Of a stretch of DNA of 64,000 nt, positions 8,839 to 18,100 are shown piece by piece. Each line of letters starts with the position of its first letter. The stretch's first letter is position 1. The DNA comes from Xanthobacteraceae bacterium (lineage in GTDB: Bacteria > Pseudomonadota > Alphaproteobacteria > Rhizobiales > Xanthobacteraceae). Where the stretch lies: contig JAIESC010000007.1 in assembly GCA_019746355.1 (NCBI GenBank), positions 124,001-188,000 of the forward strand. Reading direction: 5' to 3'. The notes beneath the pieces were generated by a model, which ran no database searches, had not been told where the DNA came from, and saw only the letters and a list, made by a program, of their open reading frames with translations. The position numbers and the translations under genes were made by a program.

Positions 8839-9309
8839 ATGGAGCGACGAGAGTTCATAGCCATTTTGGGCGGCGCTGCCGCATTGCTGCCTTTGCAGAC
8901 GAGCGGCGCCCTGGCGAGTCACGGACTAGCGACCGACAGCAAGCTCGCCGGAAGCTGGAGCTTCGTGTCGTCGGTCAACATGCGCAACGACGGAACGCCG
9001 GTTGATCGCTGGGGACCGAACACCCGCGGCATGCTGATGTTCGACGAGCACGGCTATTTCTCGCAGATCATCACCGGCTCCGAGTCGCGCATGTTCGGCT
9101 CAAAGAACTATTGCGCGTTCGGCAACTACACCTTCGATGCCGCTGCCGGAAACCTGAATTTGAAATTCAAAGGCTGCTCGATCGCCAGGAGCGTCGGCTC
9201 GATTCAGGAGCGCAAGGTCCTGCTGCTCACGGCGGACGAGCTGAAATACATCAACCCGGTGACCGCTTCCGGCACCGTCGCCGAAGTGGTGTGGAAGCGC
9301 CTCGCCTGA
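8839..9309 (+). CDS. Exported lipocalin-like domain protein
   Basis: This 156-residue protein begins MERREFIAILGGAAALLPL, a twin-arginine-like or Sec signal peptide. The mature part has LAGSWSFVSS followed by GMLMFDEHGYFSQII, a pattern of bacterial lipocalin-like proteins with a small beta-barrel that may bind a hydrophobic ligand. The function is not established. An AT-rich stretch around 8800-8825 upstream could be its promoter, so it seems to be transcribed separately from the hydroxylase genes. Confidence 0.75.
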   Translation: MERREFIAILGGAAALLPLQTSGALASHGLATDSKLAGSWSFVSSVNMRNDGTPVDRWGPNTRGMLMFDEHGYFSQIITGSESRMFGSKNYCAFGNYTFDAAAGNLNLKFKGCSIARSVGSIQERKVLLLTADELKYINPVTASGTVAEVVWKRLA

Positions 9310-9338
9310 AATTCTGTCCGATTGGATTTGGCGCGCCG

Positions 9339-10154
9339 TCAGATGATCGCGTGCCGCACCTTGGCCGACACCCATTCGCTGACCACCACCGTCGCGATGA
9401 TCACCAGCAGGATCAGCGACACCTGCGTCCATGACAGCGTGGTGATCGCGGCGTTCAGCGGCAGGCCGATGCCGCCTGCGCCGACGAGGCCCAGCACCGT
9501 CGATTCGCGGATGTTGATGTCCCAGCGAAACACGGAAATTCCCGCGAACGCCGGCATCACCTGCGGCACGATGCCGTACGCCGTCACCTGCGCGCCACTG
9601 GCCCCGGTCGCGCGCACCGCCTCGACCTGGCTCTCGTCGATCTCCTCGATCGCTTCGTAAAGCAGCTTGGCGCAGAAGCCGATCGAGCGCAGCGCGATCG
9701 ACAGGATGCCGGCGAACACGCCCGGGCCGATGATGGTGACCAGCATCAGCGCCCAGATCAGCGAGTTGATCGAGCGCGACGAGACGATGATGAACAGCGC
9801 GACCGGCCGCACGAACGCGACGCTCGGCGTGGTGTTGCGCGCCGCGCAATAGGCGACCGGCACGGCGAGAACGATCGCGATCAGCGTGCCCAGCGTGGCG
9901 ATGTTGATGGTGTCCCAGATCGGCCGCCACAGCGTGTGAATGAACTTCCAGTCCGGCGGCACCATCCGCACGCCGAGATCGGCCGCCTGCGTCGGCGCGT
10001 CGGTGACGAACTCCCAGATGGTTTTTTCGGAGATGAGCTGCCAGCAGTAGACGAAGATCGCGACGCCCACGAGCCAGGCGGCCCAGACCGTAAACTGCGC
10101 GCCGCGCTCGCGCCGCTGCCAGATCTTGGTTTCGCCCCGGACCGCGACCGCCAT
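9339..10154 (-). CDS. phnE: Phosphonate-type ABC transporter permease PhnE (second copy)
   Basis: This 271-residue inner-membrane permease has several hydrophobic segments and the cytoplasmic coupling motif [18 protein letters not shown] followed by QVMPAF. The last residues carry two further membrane segments. The start codon shares one base with the stop of the upstream permease gene (TGATG), so translation is coupled. It is the last gene of the minus-strand operon phnD-phnD-phnC-phnE-phnE. A much longer open frame runs upstream from 10154, but it overlaps the first permease and lacks homology. Confidence 0.92.
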   Translation of the reverse strand: MAVAVRGETKIWQRRERGAQFTVWAAWLVGVAIFVYCWQLISEKTIWEFVTDAPTQAADLGVRMVPPDWKFIHTLWRPIWDTINIATLGTLIAIVLAVPVAYCAARNTTPSVAFVRPVALFIIVSSRSINSLIWALMLVTIIGPGVFAGILSIALRSIGFCAKLLYEAIEEIDESQVEAVRATGASGAQVTAYGIVPQVMPAFAGISVFRWDINIRESTVLGLVGAGGIGLPLNAAITTLSWTQVSLILLVIIATVVVSEWVSAKVRHAII

Positions 10155-10966
10155 CACTGCACCCAGCGCCGCATGAAGCCGGACGAGTATTCGACCACCA
10201 TGACGATGGCGATGATGATCAGGAGGATCGCTGCGGCCGAGTCGAACTCGTAGCGGTCGAACGCGGTGTTGAGGGTGGCGCCGATGCCGCCGCCGCCGAC
10301 GATGCCGACCACCGCCGACTCGCGGAAGTTGATGTCGAAGCGGTAGAGGCCGAGCCCGATCATGCGCGGCATCACCTGCGGCTGGACGCCGTAGTTGATC
10401 CATTGCAGCCAGCCCGCGCCGGTCGCGCGCACCGCCTCGGCCTGCGCCGGGTCCATGTCCTCGATGTCTTCGGCGAGCAGCTTGCCGTAGAAGCCGATGG
10501 TCGCGACCGACAGCGTCACCACGCCGGCGAACGGCCCGAAGCCGAACAGCTTGACGAAGAAGATCGCGAGGATGATCTCCTGGAAGCTGCGCGACACCGC
10601 GAGGATGCCGCGGCAGAAATAGTAGACCGGGGCAGGGGCGATGTTCTTCGCCGCGCCGATGCCGACCGGCACCGAAAGCGCGATGCCGATGACGGTGGAG
10701 ATCACCGTCATCCAGAGGCTTTCCATGATGCCTTCGGCGATCTCGGGCCAGCGGCTGACGAAATCCGGCGGGAAGAACGCGGCGAAAAACCGCGCGCCGC
10801 GCGGCAGGCCCTCCCACACCCGCGCCCAGTTCACCTCGGTGGTGCCGAGCGCCAGCGCGAGGTAAAGCGCGAAGCCGAGCCCCAGCGACCAGCGCAGCCA
10901 CGCCGACTTGATCAGCGGCGGCTTCTTCCAGCGGCGCGGGGCGACGGCTGTTGCGGTCATCGTCAC
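10154..10966 (-). CDS. phnE: Phosphonate-type ABC transporter permease PhnE (first copy)
   Basis: This 270-residue membrane protein is paralogous to the next gene. It has the coupling motif [18 protein letters not shown] and QVMPRM, the [16 protein letters not shown] segment, and hydrophobic helices between. A GTG start at 10966 overlaps the end of phnC by four bases (GTGA); an ATG two codons later is also possible. Two permease genes imply a heterodimeric channel. Transported substrates in the family include phosphonates and phosphite; the actual substrate here is unknown because no C-P lyase gene is present. Confidence 0.92.
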   Translation of the reverse strand: MTMTATAVAPRRWKKPPLIKSAWLRWSLGLGFALYLALALGTTEVNWARVWEGLPRGARFFAAFFPPDFVSRWPEIAEGIMESLWMTVISTVIGIALSVPVGIGAAKNIAPAPVYYFCRGILAVSRSFQEIILAIFFVKLFGFGPFAGVVTLSVATIGFYGKLLAEDIEDMDPAQAEAVRATGAGWLQWINYGVQPQVMPRMIGLGLYRFDINFRESAVVGIVGGGGIGATLNTAFDRYEFDSAAAILLIIIAIVMVVEYSSGFMRRWVQ

Positions 10967-11820
10967 GTCAGCCCGGCCATGCGGTCGCGATGCGGCTGCG
11001 GCGGCTCGAGGTGAACGATCTGGCCCGCTTCCTCTTCCTCCTGATCCGCATCCTCGTCGACCTTGCGGATCGTCTCCGACCAGTCTTCCTCGCCGTAGAT
11101 CCGGGTCAGCACGTCGGCGGTCAGACCGTCGGGCGGCCCGTCATAGACGATCGCGCCGAGCTGCAGGCCGACGATCCGCTCGGCGAACATCTGCGCCAGC
11201 ATCACGTCGTGGATGTTGATGATCGCCGAAAGCTTGCGCTCCTCGCACAATTCCTTGATCAGCCGCATGATCTGCCGCGAGGTTTTTGGATCGAGCGACG
11301 CGGTCGGCTCGTCGACCAGCAGCAATTCGGGATTCTGGATGAGCGCCCGGCAGATGCCGACGCGCTGGCGCTGGCCGCCGGACAGCTCGTCGGCGCGCTT
11401 GTCGGCCATGTGATCGAGGCCGACGCGCGCGAGCAGCCGGAAGGCCTCGTCGACATCCGCTTGCGGAAATTTCCGGAACCAGCTCTGCCAGAAGCCGACA
11501 TAGCCGAGCCGGCCGCTCAGCACGTTCTCCATCACGCTCAATCGCTCGACCAGCGCGTATTCCTGGAAGATCATGCCCATGCGCCGCCGCGCCCGCCGCA
11601 GCTCGCCGCTGCCAAGTTGCGTCAGCTCAGTGTCGTTGAGCGTGATCGTGCCCGCGGTCGGCTCGACCAGCCGGTTGATGCAGCGGATCAGCGTGGATTT
11701 GCCCGCGCCCGAGGGCCCGATCAGCGCCATCACCTGGCCGTCCGGAACGTCGAGATCGACGCCCTTCAGCGCCAGGTCGCCGGTCCGGTAGCGCTTCGCC
11801 AGACCCTTGATGCGCAGCAT
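10963..11820 (-). CDS. phnC: Phosphonate-type ABC transporter ATP-binding protein PhnC
   Basis: This 285-residue ATPase has Walker [10 protein letters not shown] (near residue 36), signature [15 protein letters not shown], Walker [14 protein letters not shown] and the switch histidine in NIHDVMLAQ. The C-terminus is an acidic extension of about 25 residues ([12 protein letters not shown]) not typical of the family core. It lies 70 bases downstream of the nearer phnD gene and overlaps the following permease by four bases. Confidence 0.94.
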   Translation of the reverse strand: MLRIKGLAKRYRTGDLALKGVDLDVPDGQVMALIGPSGAGKSTLIRCINRLVEPTAGTITLNDTELTQLGSGELRRARRRMGMIFQEYALVERLSVMENVLSGRLGYVGFWQSWFRKFPQADVDEAFRLLARVGLDHMADKRADELSGGQRQRVGICRALIQNPELLLVDEPTASLDPKTSRQIMRLIKELCEERKLSAIINIHDVMLAQMFAERIVGLQLGAIVYDGPPDGLTADVLTRIYGEEDWSETIRKVDEDADQEEEEAGQIVHLEPPQPHRDRMAGLT

Positions 11821-11890
11821 TCAACCTCCCCCCGGCGCGGCCGATGAACCAGGCCGTCTTGGCGAGGCTTGGTGCTCTCGATCAGCCCCG

Positions 11891-12859
11891 TCACTTGCAA
11901 GTGTATTTGACGCCGGTGGCCGCGTCGATCTTGCGGAGAACCGCCCAGTCCTTCTTGTATTCGATGGGGATGAACTTGTCCTCCTTCTGGAACTCCTGCT
12001 TGAGGGCCGAGCCCTCCCACGGGAAGGTGAAGAAGGCTTCCTTGACCCTTTCGACCAGCTTCGGGTCGAGATTGTAGACGTGGCCGTAGCCCGTGGTCGG
12101 GAACGTCTCCGACTTGTAGATCGAGCGGATCTTCGCCTTGTCGAACACCTTGCGGTCGAGCATCCGGTTGAGCACGGAATTGGCGACTGCCGCGGCCTCG
12201 AAGTCCTTGTTGACCACGCCGAGGATCGAGTTGTCGTGCTTGCCGGAGAACACCGGCTCGTAGTCGCGCTTGGCTTCGAGGTTGAAGTCGGCCTTGAGAA
12301 TCGCCGACGGCGCCTTGAAGCCGGAGTTCGAGGTCGCGTCGGTGAAGGCGATCTTCTTGCCTTTGAGATCGGCCGGCGCCTTGATCGGGCTGTCGGCCGG
12401 CACGATGATTTCCATCTCGTAGCCGAAGCTTCCGTCTTTCGCCGCCATCATCGTGAACGGCACGAAGCCCGCGCAGTTCACCGCCGTTGCATTGCCGCCG
12501 GCGTTGACGCCGGCCACATGCAGGCGGCCGGACCGCATCGCCTCGTACTGCGCGGCGTTCGACTGCACCGGGAAGAACACCACGCGCTTTCCGGTGACCT
12601 TTTCCATGTGCTTGATGAAGGGATCCCACGCCTTCTGGTACACCGCCGGGTCTTCGGTCGGCGTGTAGGCGAAGATCAGCGCCGAAGGATTGACGATCTG
12701 CTTCGGATCGGTCGGAAGGTCCGCGACAAGGTCGCCGTTCCTGTCGCAATAGGCCTTGTCGAGATCCCCGCGCGGGCAATCCTGCGCGCCCGCGGCGCTG
12801 GTCCACACGATGGCGCCGGCAAGCGCGGCGACGGCCGTCAGCGATCCGTTTCGCAGCAT
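11891..12859 (-). CDS. phnD: Phosphonate-type ABC transporter substrate-binding protein PhnD (copy proximal to phnC)
   Basis: This 322-residue periplasmic receptor has a signal peptide ending at SAAGAQD. ATG 12859 is preferred over an in-frame codon 45 bases upstream because AGGAG lies seven bases before it. The mature protein has the family pattern LIFAYTPTEDPAVYQ, VVFFPVQSNAAQYEAM and DATSNSGFKAPSAIL (the phosphonate-binding loop region). It is closely similar along its whole length to the product of the gene immediately upstream (12901-13872), including the identical C-terminal KYTCK. The pair is a tandem duplication. Confidence 0.92.
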   Translation of the reverse strand: MLRNGSLTAVAALAGAIVWTSAAGAQDCPRGDLDKAYCDRNGDLVADLPTDPKQIVNPSALIFAYTPTEDPAVYQKAWDPFIKHMEKVTGKRVVFFPVQSNAAQYEAMRSGRLHVAGVNAGGNATAVNCAGFVPFTMMAAKDGSFGYEMEIIVPADSPIKAPADLKGKKIAFTDATSNSGFKAPSAILKADFNLEAKRDYEPVFSGKHDNSILGVVNKDFEAAAVANSVLNRMLDRKVFDKAKIRSIYKSETFPTTGYGHVYNLDPKLVERVKEAFFTFPWEGSALKQEFQKEDKFIPIEYKKDWAVLRKIDAATGVKYTCK

Positions 12860-12900
12860 CTCGTGACTCCTGGATTTCAGGCGCCTGTTTGCAATCGCCC

Positions 12901-13872
12901 TCATTTACAAGTGTATTTCACACCGCTGGCCGCATCGATCTTGCGCACCACCGCCCAGTTCTTCTGGTAGGTGATCGGCACAAAACGGTCCTCGGTCTTG
13001 AACTCGGCCTTCAGGGCCGAGCCCTCCCACGGGAAGCCGAGGAAGCCTTCCCTGATCTTGGCTGCGAGCGCCGGGTCAAGATTATGCGCCACGCCGTAGC
13101 TCGTGGTGGGGAAGGTCTCGGACTTGTAGATCGTCCGGATCTTCGCCTTGTCCACCACCTTGCGCTCGAACATGCGGAACATCACTTCGTTGGCGATCGC
13201 CGCCGCTTCGTAGTCCTTGTTGGCGACGCCCAGCACCGAGTTGTCGTGCTTGCCCGAGAACACCGGCTCGTAGTCGCGCTTCGCCACGAGACCGAATTCG
13301 GCTTCCAGCAGCACCGAAGGCGCCTTGAAGCCGGAGTTCGAGGTTGGCGCCGTGAACGCCAGCTTCTTGCCCTTGAGGTCGGCCGGCGTCTTGATCGGAC
13401 TGTCGGCTGGCACGATGATTTCCATCTCGTAGCCGAAGGTGCCTTCCTTGGTGCCCATGATGGCGAGCGGCACGTAGCCCGCGCAATTCACCGCAATCGG
13501 CGTCGGGCCGGTGCTGACGCCTGCGATGTGCAGGCGGCCCGACCGCATCGCCTCGATCTCCGCCGCATTCGACTGCACCGGGAAGAACACCACCTTCTTG
13601 CCGGTCACCTTCTCCATGTGGCGCAGGAAGCCGTCCCACACCTTGGAATAGAGCGAAGGGTCTTCGACCGGCGTGTAGGCGAAGATCAGCGTCGACGGGT
13701 TGACCAGTTGCTTCGGGTCGGTCGGCGCATCGGCGACGAGGTCGCCGTTTCTATCGCAATAGGCCTTGTCGAGATCGCCGCGCGGGCAATCGGCCTGGGC
13801 CCGGGCCGATCCGGTCCCGGCGAAGGTCAGCACGGCCATGCCAAGGATGAGCCGTTTGATCGAATGCAGCAT
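12901..13872 (-). CDS. phnD: Phosphonate-type ABC transporter substrate-binding protein PhnD (distal copy)
   Basis: This 323-residue protein has a signal peptide ending near GSARAQ. It matches its neighbour at CPRGDLDKAYCDRNGDLVAD, LIFAYTPVEDPSLY and VFFPVQSNAA. It is first in the operon, 41 bases from the next phnD. Two receptors sharing one phnC-phnE-phnE membrane complex would widen or split ligand range (inference). The 135 bases upstream (13873-14007) contain a short direct repeat, CTACGGTGCC twice, but no promoter I can assign. Confidence 0.92.
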   Translation of the reverse strand: MLHSIKRLILGMAVLTFAGTGSARAQADCPRGDLDKAYCDRNGDLVADAPTDPKQLVNPSTLIFAYTPVEDPSLYSKVWDGFLRHMEKVTGKKVVFFPVQSNAAEIEAMRSGRLHIAGVSTGPTPIAVNCAGYVPLAIMGTKEGTFGYEMEIIVPADSPIKTPADLKGKKLAFTAPTSNSGFKAPSVLLEAEFGLVAKRDYEPVFSGKHDNSVLGVANKDYEAAAIANEVMFRMFERKVVDKAKIRTIYKSETFPTTSYGVAHNLDPALAAKIREGFLGFPWEGSALKAEFKTEDRFVPITYQKNWAVVRKIDAASGVKYTCK

Positions 13873-14007
13873 CTGCCTCTCCTGCCAAAAGGCCGCCTGG
13901 CAAACCCGTTGCTACGGTGCCCTCTACGGTGCCTGGGCGACAGTTTTGCGACAGAATGCGTCGTGCCGGGTATGCCCGGCAAGCGGAAGCGAAGCCTGGA
14001 GAGCGGT

Positions 14008-14493
14008 TTATTCCGGGACCGGGCGAAAACGCCGCAGTGCGGCAATGCCGATGAAAATGAACAGGAGCATCACCACGGTCTGCGCGATGAGGAACGGCGG
14101 CTCCGACTGGGTCGGCGCCAGCGGCTGAAGCGCCTTCACCTTGTTGAAGAGCTGCGCCACCAGCACGAACACGTTGAGCCATTGCGCGATCAGCGCGGTC
14201 ACCACATAGGCGCTGCGCCAGCGGCCCTCGAGCCCGAAGGCATAGCGCGCCAGGATCGCGATCAGCAGCGCCACGAGCGAGATGACGCCGAAGATGTGCG
14301 ACGGCAGAATTTTTTCGAATGGAAATCCAAACCCGGTCACGCTGGTCAGCGCGGTCGTCGCGAGGAACACGGCGGTCCAGTCGTCCATCCGCTGCGAGGC
14401 CAGCATCCCCTTGATCACCACGAAGCCGGTGACGATGCCGATCAAGCTGACGATCACGTGCACCCAGGTGTAGACCGAAAAGTCGAGGTTCAT
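14008..14493 (-). CDS. Integral membrane protein, four predicted helices, unknown function
   Basis: This 161-residue protein starts at ATG 14493, preceded by AGGAGG six bases upstream; a longer open frame reaching further upstream lacks homology and a ribosome site. Four hydrophobic stretches are visible: VYTWVHVIVSLIGIVTGFVV, WTAVFLATTALTSVTGF, HIFGVISLVALLIAILARYA and, near the C-terminus, LIAQTVVMLLFIFIGIAAL, with a fifth weaker one around ALIAQWLNVFVLVAQ. The family is a conserved membrane protein of Rhizobiales-type genomes whose role I do not know. It faces the phn operon on the same strand but is separated by 135 bases. Confidence 0.75.
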   Translation of the reverse strand: MNLDFSVYTWVHVIVSLIGIVTGFVVIKGMLASQRMDDWTAVFLATTALTSVTGFGFPFEKILPSHIFGVISLVALLIAILARYAFGLEGRWRSAYVVTALIAQWLNVFVLVAQLFNKVKALQPLAPTQSEPPFLIAQTVVMLLFIFIGIAALRRFRPVPE

Positions 14494-14671
14494 CGACCGC
14501 CTCCTCATCCGTCCCGCAGCGCCCGCCTTGATGAATCTAGCATGGCGGCGAGCGGGGTCCCATTGCGCCTGGCGCGGCCCGCATGTGTCGCGGTGCACGG
14601 ATCTGGGCGTGTTGAAATTCCGCCCGCAACCGCGCATGCTCGGACAGCCGGGAGACGCAGGAGAGGGGGCC

Positions 14672-15640
14672 ATGACCACCATGCGTACGCTGCTGGCCGT
14701 TGCAAGCCTTGTCGCCGCACTCGCGGCTCCCGCCGCCGCCACCGACGATTATCCGTCGCGGCCGGTCCGGGTCGTCATTCCGTTCGATCCGGGTGGCATC
14801 AACGAGACCGGGGCGCGGATCGTCGCCACCCAGTTGAGCGAGCGGCTCGGCAAGCAGTTTCTGATGGAGTTCAAGCCCGGCGCGGGCGGCATGGTGGGCA
14901 CCGAATACGCCTCGCGCGCCGCGCCCGACGGGTACACCATCGCGGTGATCTCGGTCGCCAATGCGGTGCACCCGGCGCTCTACAGCCTGACCTACGACCT
15001 GCGGAAGGCGTTCGAGCCGGTGGCGATGCTGCTGTCGAGCCCGAACACGCTCGCGGTGCATCCGTCGCTTCCTGCCAACACGCTCCGCGAGTTCATCGCG
15101 CTCGCCAAATCGAAGCCCGGCGACGTCCAGTATGCGTCGGCGGGCGTCGGCGGCTCGTTGCATCTCGGTATGGAGCTGTTCCGGATGCAGGCCGGGATCG
15201 AGATGCTGCACGTGCCGTTCCGCGGCGCAGGACCTGCGGCGATCGACGTGGTCGCCGGCAACACCAAGGCGGTGATGAGCTCGACCTCGACGCTGTCGCC
15301 GCACGTGCGCTCGGGCAAGCTCAAGGGGCTCGGCATCAGCTCCAAGGCGCGTCTGCCGTCGGTGCCGGAGGTGCCGACCTTCATCGAAGCCGGCTTCCCG
15401 CAATACGAGGCGGGCAACTGGATCGGCTTCGCCGTGCCCGCCGGCACGCCCCGATCGATCATCGAGAAGCTGCAGAAGGAAATCACCGCGATCCTCGACC
15501 TGCCCGAGGTGCAGAAGCAGTTCGAGAACCGCGGCGCGACCGCCGAGAAGATGACCGCGGCCGAATTCGGCGCCTATATCGACGCCGAGCTCGCCAAATG
15601 GGGCCGCGTGGTCCGGGACGCCAAGGTCAAGGCGGAGTGA
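14672..15640 (+). CDS. TctC/Bug solute-binding protein
   Basis: This 322-residue periplasmic receptor starts at ATG 14672 after GGAGACGCAGGAGAGGGGG. Its signal peptide ends near APAAA. Bug features are YPSRPVRVVIPFDPGG, FKPGAGGMVGTEYASRAAPDG, the HVPFRGAGPAAIDVVAG loop and a C-terminal ELAKWGRVV. It is a tandem paralogue of the next gene (15745-16713), sharing the same order of motifs throughout. The ligand is presumably a carboxylate; no permease genes accompany it. Confidence 0.9.
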   Translation: MTTMRTLLAVASLVAALAAPAAATDDYPSRPVRVVIPFDPGGINETGARIVATQLSERLGKQFLMEFKPGAGGMVGTEYASRAAPDGYTIAVISVANAVHPALYSLTYDLRKAFEPVAMLLSSPNTLAVHPSLPANTLREFIALAKSKPGDVQYASAGVGGSLHLGMELFRMQAGIEMLHVPFRGAGPAAIDVVAGNTKAVMSSTSTLSPHVRSGKLKGLGISSKARLPSVPEVPTFIEAGFPQYEAGNWIGFAVPAGTPRSIIEKLQKEITAILDLPEVQKQFENRGATAEKMTAAEFGAYIDAELAKWGRVVRDAKVKAE

Positions 15641-15744
15641 TCGTCCTGACGGCCTGCATGCGGCATGCTGCAGGTTGAGTTGCCGGCTGTCGTGGCGCAT
15701 GCTGCCAGCCAACGCGCAGCGGCGCGAACGCCGGGGGATGGGCG

Positions 15745-16713
15745 ATGACAAGATCGATCTCGCGATTGCTGATGGCCATCGGCGCGTGCCTGGCGCTGAT
15801 CGCGCCCGTGGCCGCGCAGGACTATCCGAACAAGCCGGTGCGGGTGATCGTGCCGTTCGCGCCGGGCGGTCTCAACGACATCCTGGCGCGTGTCGTCAGC
15901 CAGCAGCTCAGCGAGCGGCTGGGCAAGCAGTTCGTGGTCGAGAACAAGACCGGTGCCGGCGGCATTGTCGGCTCCGAGCTCGTGGCGAAGGCGCCGGCCG
16001 ACGGCTACACGCTGCTGATCGTCTCGATCGCGCACGCGGTCAATCCGGCGCTCTACAAGCTGCCCTACGACTCGCTGAAGGCGTTTGCGCCGATTTCGCT
16101 GTTCGCATCGAGCCCGAACGCGCTCGCGGTCAATCCGGAGCTGCCGGTCAGGTCGGTCAAGGAGTTCATCGCGCTCGCCAAGTCCAAGCCCGGCGACATC
16201 CAGTATGGCTCCGGCGGGGTCGGCGGCTCGCTGCATCTCGGCATGGAGCTGTTTAAGCTCACGGCCGGAATCGATCTCGTGCACGTGCCGTTCCGCGGTG
16301 CGGGGCCCGCGATCATCGACGTCGCCGGCGGACATACCAAGGCGATCGTGGCCACCATTGCGACGCTGTCGCCGCACGCGCGCTCCGGCAAGCTCCGCAT
16401 GCTCGGCGTCAGCGGCAAGACGCGCAGCGCCATCATGCCCGACGTGCCGACGTTCGACGAGCAGGGCCTCACCGGCTACGAGGCGGGCAATTGGATCGGC
16501 ATCGCCGCGCCGGCCGGCACGCCGCCCGCGATCGTCGCCCGCCTGAACAGAGAAATCGCGGCAATCCAGGATAGCGCCGACTTCAAGAGCAAGCTCGACG
16601 CCGACGGTGCCGTGGTCGTGAAGTTCACGCCGGCCGAATTCAACGCCTACATGGAGCGCGAGCTCGAAAAATGGGGCCGCGTCGTGCGCGAGGCCAAGAT
16701 CAAGGCCGAATAA
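15745..16713 (+). CDS. TctC/Bug solute-binding protein
   Basis: This 322-residue receptor has a signal peptide ending at PVAAQD. It shares YPNKPVRVIVPFAPGG, NKTGAGGIVGSELVAKAPADG, HVPFRGAGPAIIDVAGG and ELEKWGRVVREAKIKAE with the preceding paralogue, pointing to a local duplication followed by divergence. The 104 bases between the genes hold a Shine-Dalgarno-like GGGGGATGGGCG before ATG 15745. An ABC-type binding protein follows in the same direction. Confidence 0.9.
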   Translation: MTRSISRLLMAIGACLALIAPVAAQDYPNKPVRVIVPFAPGGLNDILARVVSQQLSERLGKQFVVENKTGAGGIVGSELVAKAPADGYTLLIVSIAHAVNPALYKLPYDSLKAFAPISLFASSPNALAVNPELPVRSVKEFIALAKSKPGDIQYGSGGVGGSLHLGMELFKLTAGIDLVHVPFRGAGPAIIDVAGGHTKAIVATIATLSPHARSGKLRMLGVSGKTRSAIMPDVPTFDEQGLTGYEAGNWIGIAAPAGTPPAIVARLNREIAAIQDSADFKSKLDADGAVVVKFTPAEFNAYMERELEKWGRVVREAKIKAE

Positions 16714-16810
16714 GGCGATCAGAATAGTGCAATCAGGCTTGGCGCGCTGCGTCGCAATATATTCTTCAGGGCGTCGAACCGATTTCACGTTCGCGCGTTA
16801 GGCCGGTCGA

Positions 16811-17896
16811 ATGCGGCGGCGCGATTTCATATCGCTCGTGGGAAGCGCGGCAGCAATGCCGCTCGCCGGATTATTGATAGCCCGCGCGCAGGACGCCACG
16901 GGGCAATCTCCCGAACAGCCGCAAGACCAGCCGCCACAGGACCAGCCGGCGCCCGCGCCCGGGTCGGACGTTCCGTTGCCGCCGGAGCGCGTACGCCGCA
17001 TCGGCGTGCTCATGAACGCGAGCCGGCGCGACCGGCAGACGGCCGCGCAGCTCGATGCGCTGGAGGAGGGGCTCAAGGCGAAAGGCTGGAACGAGGGACG
17101 AAACCTGCGGATCGACGGGCGCTGGCCCGGCGACAGCGACCGCCGCGTCCGGCGATCCGCCGCCGAGCTGGTCGAGCTTGCGCCCGAGGTGATTGTTGCA
17201 AGTGACGGCGAAACCGCCAAGGCGTTGCAGGCGGCCGGCGGCAGCATCCCGGTGGTGTTCGTCAATGCCGTCGATCCGGTCGGTGCAGGCCTCGTCGCCG
17301 CGCTGGACCAGCCGGGCGGCAACATCACCGGCGTCCGCCAGTCGGAGTTCGGCGCCAGCACCCAATGGCCCGAGTTGCTCAAGCGGATCGCGCCGAACGT
17401 CATGCGCGTGGCGATCCTGCACGATCCGGACACACGGCCGAACGAAAGCCAGGTCGCCGCGATCCAGACGGTCACGCCGGCCGTCGGCATGGAGGCGTTC
17501 GGCGTCGACGCCAAGAACTTCCGCGACCTGGAGCGCGCCATTGCCGGATTTTCCCGCTCGCCCAACGGCGGGCTGATCATCGGCATGCCGGAGCTGTCGT
17601 CCCGCGAACGCAGCGTCATCATCCGGCTTGCGGCGCGCTTCAAGCTGCCGGCGATCTATTCGGATCGGCAGTTCGTGAAGGCCGGCGGGCTCATCTCGCA
17701 CGGGCCCGACCTCAAGGCGCAGTACCGGCTCGCGGCCGACTATGTGGATCGCATTCTCAAGGGCGAGAAACCCGCCGATCTGCCGGTGCAGACGCCGGCC
17801 AAGTTCAGTACAGCCATCAACCTGAAAACCGCGAAGGCGCTGGGCCTTACCGTCCCGCCCGGACTGCGCGAGCTGGCTGACGAGGTGGTCGATTAG
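16811..17896 (+). CDS. ABC transporter substrate-binding protein (PF04392 type)
   Basis: This 361-residue protein starts MRRRDFISLVGSAAAMPLAG, a twin-arginine-type signal, followed by a Pro/Gln-rich spacer at residues 30-55. The core matches the PF04392 group: RRIGVLMNASRRDRQ, VIVASDGETAKAL, VFVNAVDPVGAGLVAALDQPGGN and NLKTAKALGLTVPP near the end. Members are often annotated as amino-acid-type or tryptophan/tyrosine receptors but are abundant as orphans in Bradyrhizobium-like genomes. No permease or ATPase is beside it. A 36-codon membrane ORF follows. Confidence 0.88.
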   Translation: MRRRDFISLVGSAAAMPLAGLLIARAQDATGQSPEQPQDQPPQDQPAPAPGSDVPLPPERVRRIGVLMNASRRDRQTAAQLDALEEGLKAKGWNEGRNLRIDGRWPGDSDRRVRRSAAELVELAPEVIVASDGETAKALQAAGGSIPVVFVNAVDPVGAGLVAALDQPGGNITGVRQSEFGASTQWPELLKRIAPNVMRVAILHDPDTRPNESQVAAIQTVTPAVGMEAFGVDAKNFRDLERAIAGFSRSPNGGLIIGMPELSSRERSVIIRLAARFKLPAIYSDRQFVKAGGLISHGPDLKAQYRLAADYVDRILKGEKPADLPVQTPAKFSTAINLKTAKALGLTVPPGLRELADEVVD

Positions 17897-17959
17897 ATTT
17901 ATGCTAGTCTCATGGACCGGATTCGTCCCGCAGAGGACGGACCGGCAAGGGAGGGCGAC

Positions 17960-18070
17960 ATGATGCTGAGCGGAGTGACCGTGCTGGTGGTCGCGTTGGC
18001 GACCCTGATCGTGATCTGGCTTTGCGTGTTGATCGGCTCGCCGTTTTTCGGCTCGCCGCCCGAGCACTAG
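17960..18070 (+). CDS. Small single-pass membrane protein, 36 residues
   Basis: A short open frame encodes MM, then about 20 hydrophobic residues (SGVTVLVVALATLIVIWLCV) and a short tail ending PPEH. AAGGGAGGG at 17947-17955 gives a strong ribosome site for either ATG 17960 or ATG 17963. It lies 63 bases after the preceding binding-protein gene on the same strand. It is not a shadow of another gene: the opposite strand begins its next gene only at 18101. Function is unknown. Size and composition fit bacterial membrane microproteins. Confidence 0.5.
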   Translation: MMLSGVTVLVVALATLIVIWLCVLIGSPFFGSPPEH

Positions 18071-18100
18071 AGCATCATCGTTTCAGCGTCGCGCGATCGA

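Noticed and set aside
12889..15678. Very long plus-strand open frame of 929 codons
   Set aside because: It is antisense to the phnD gene and runs over the membrane protein and Bug genes, with Arg/His/Asp-rich content typical of a GC-rich shadow frame. No homology.
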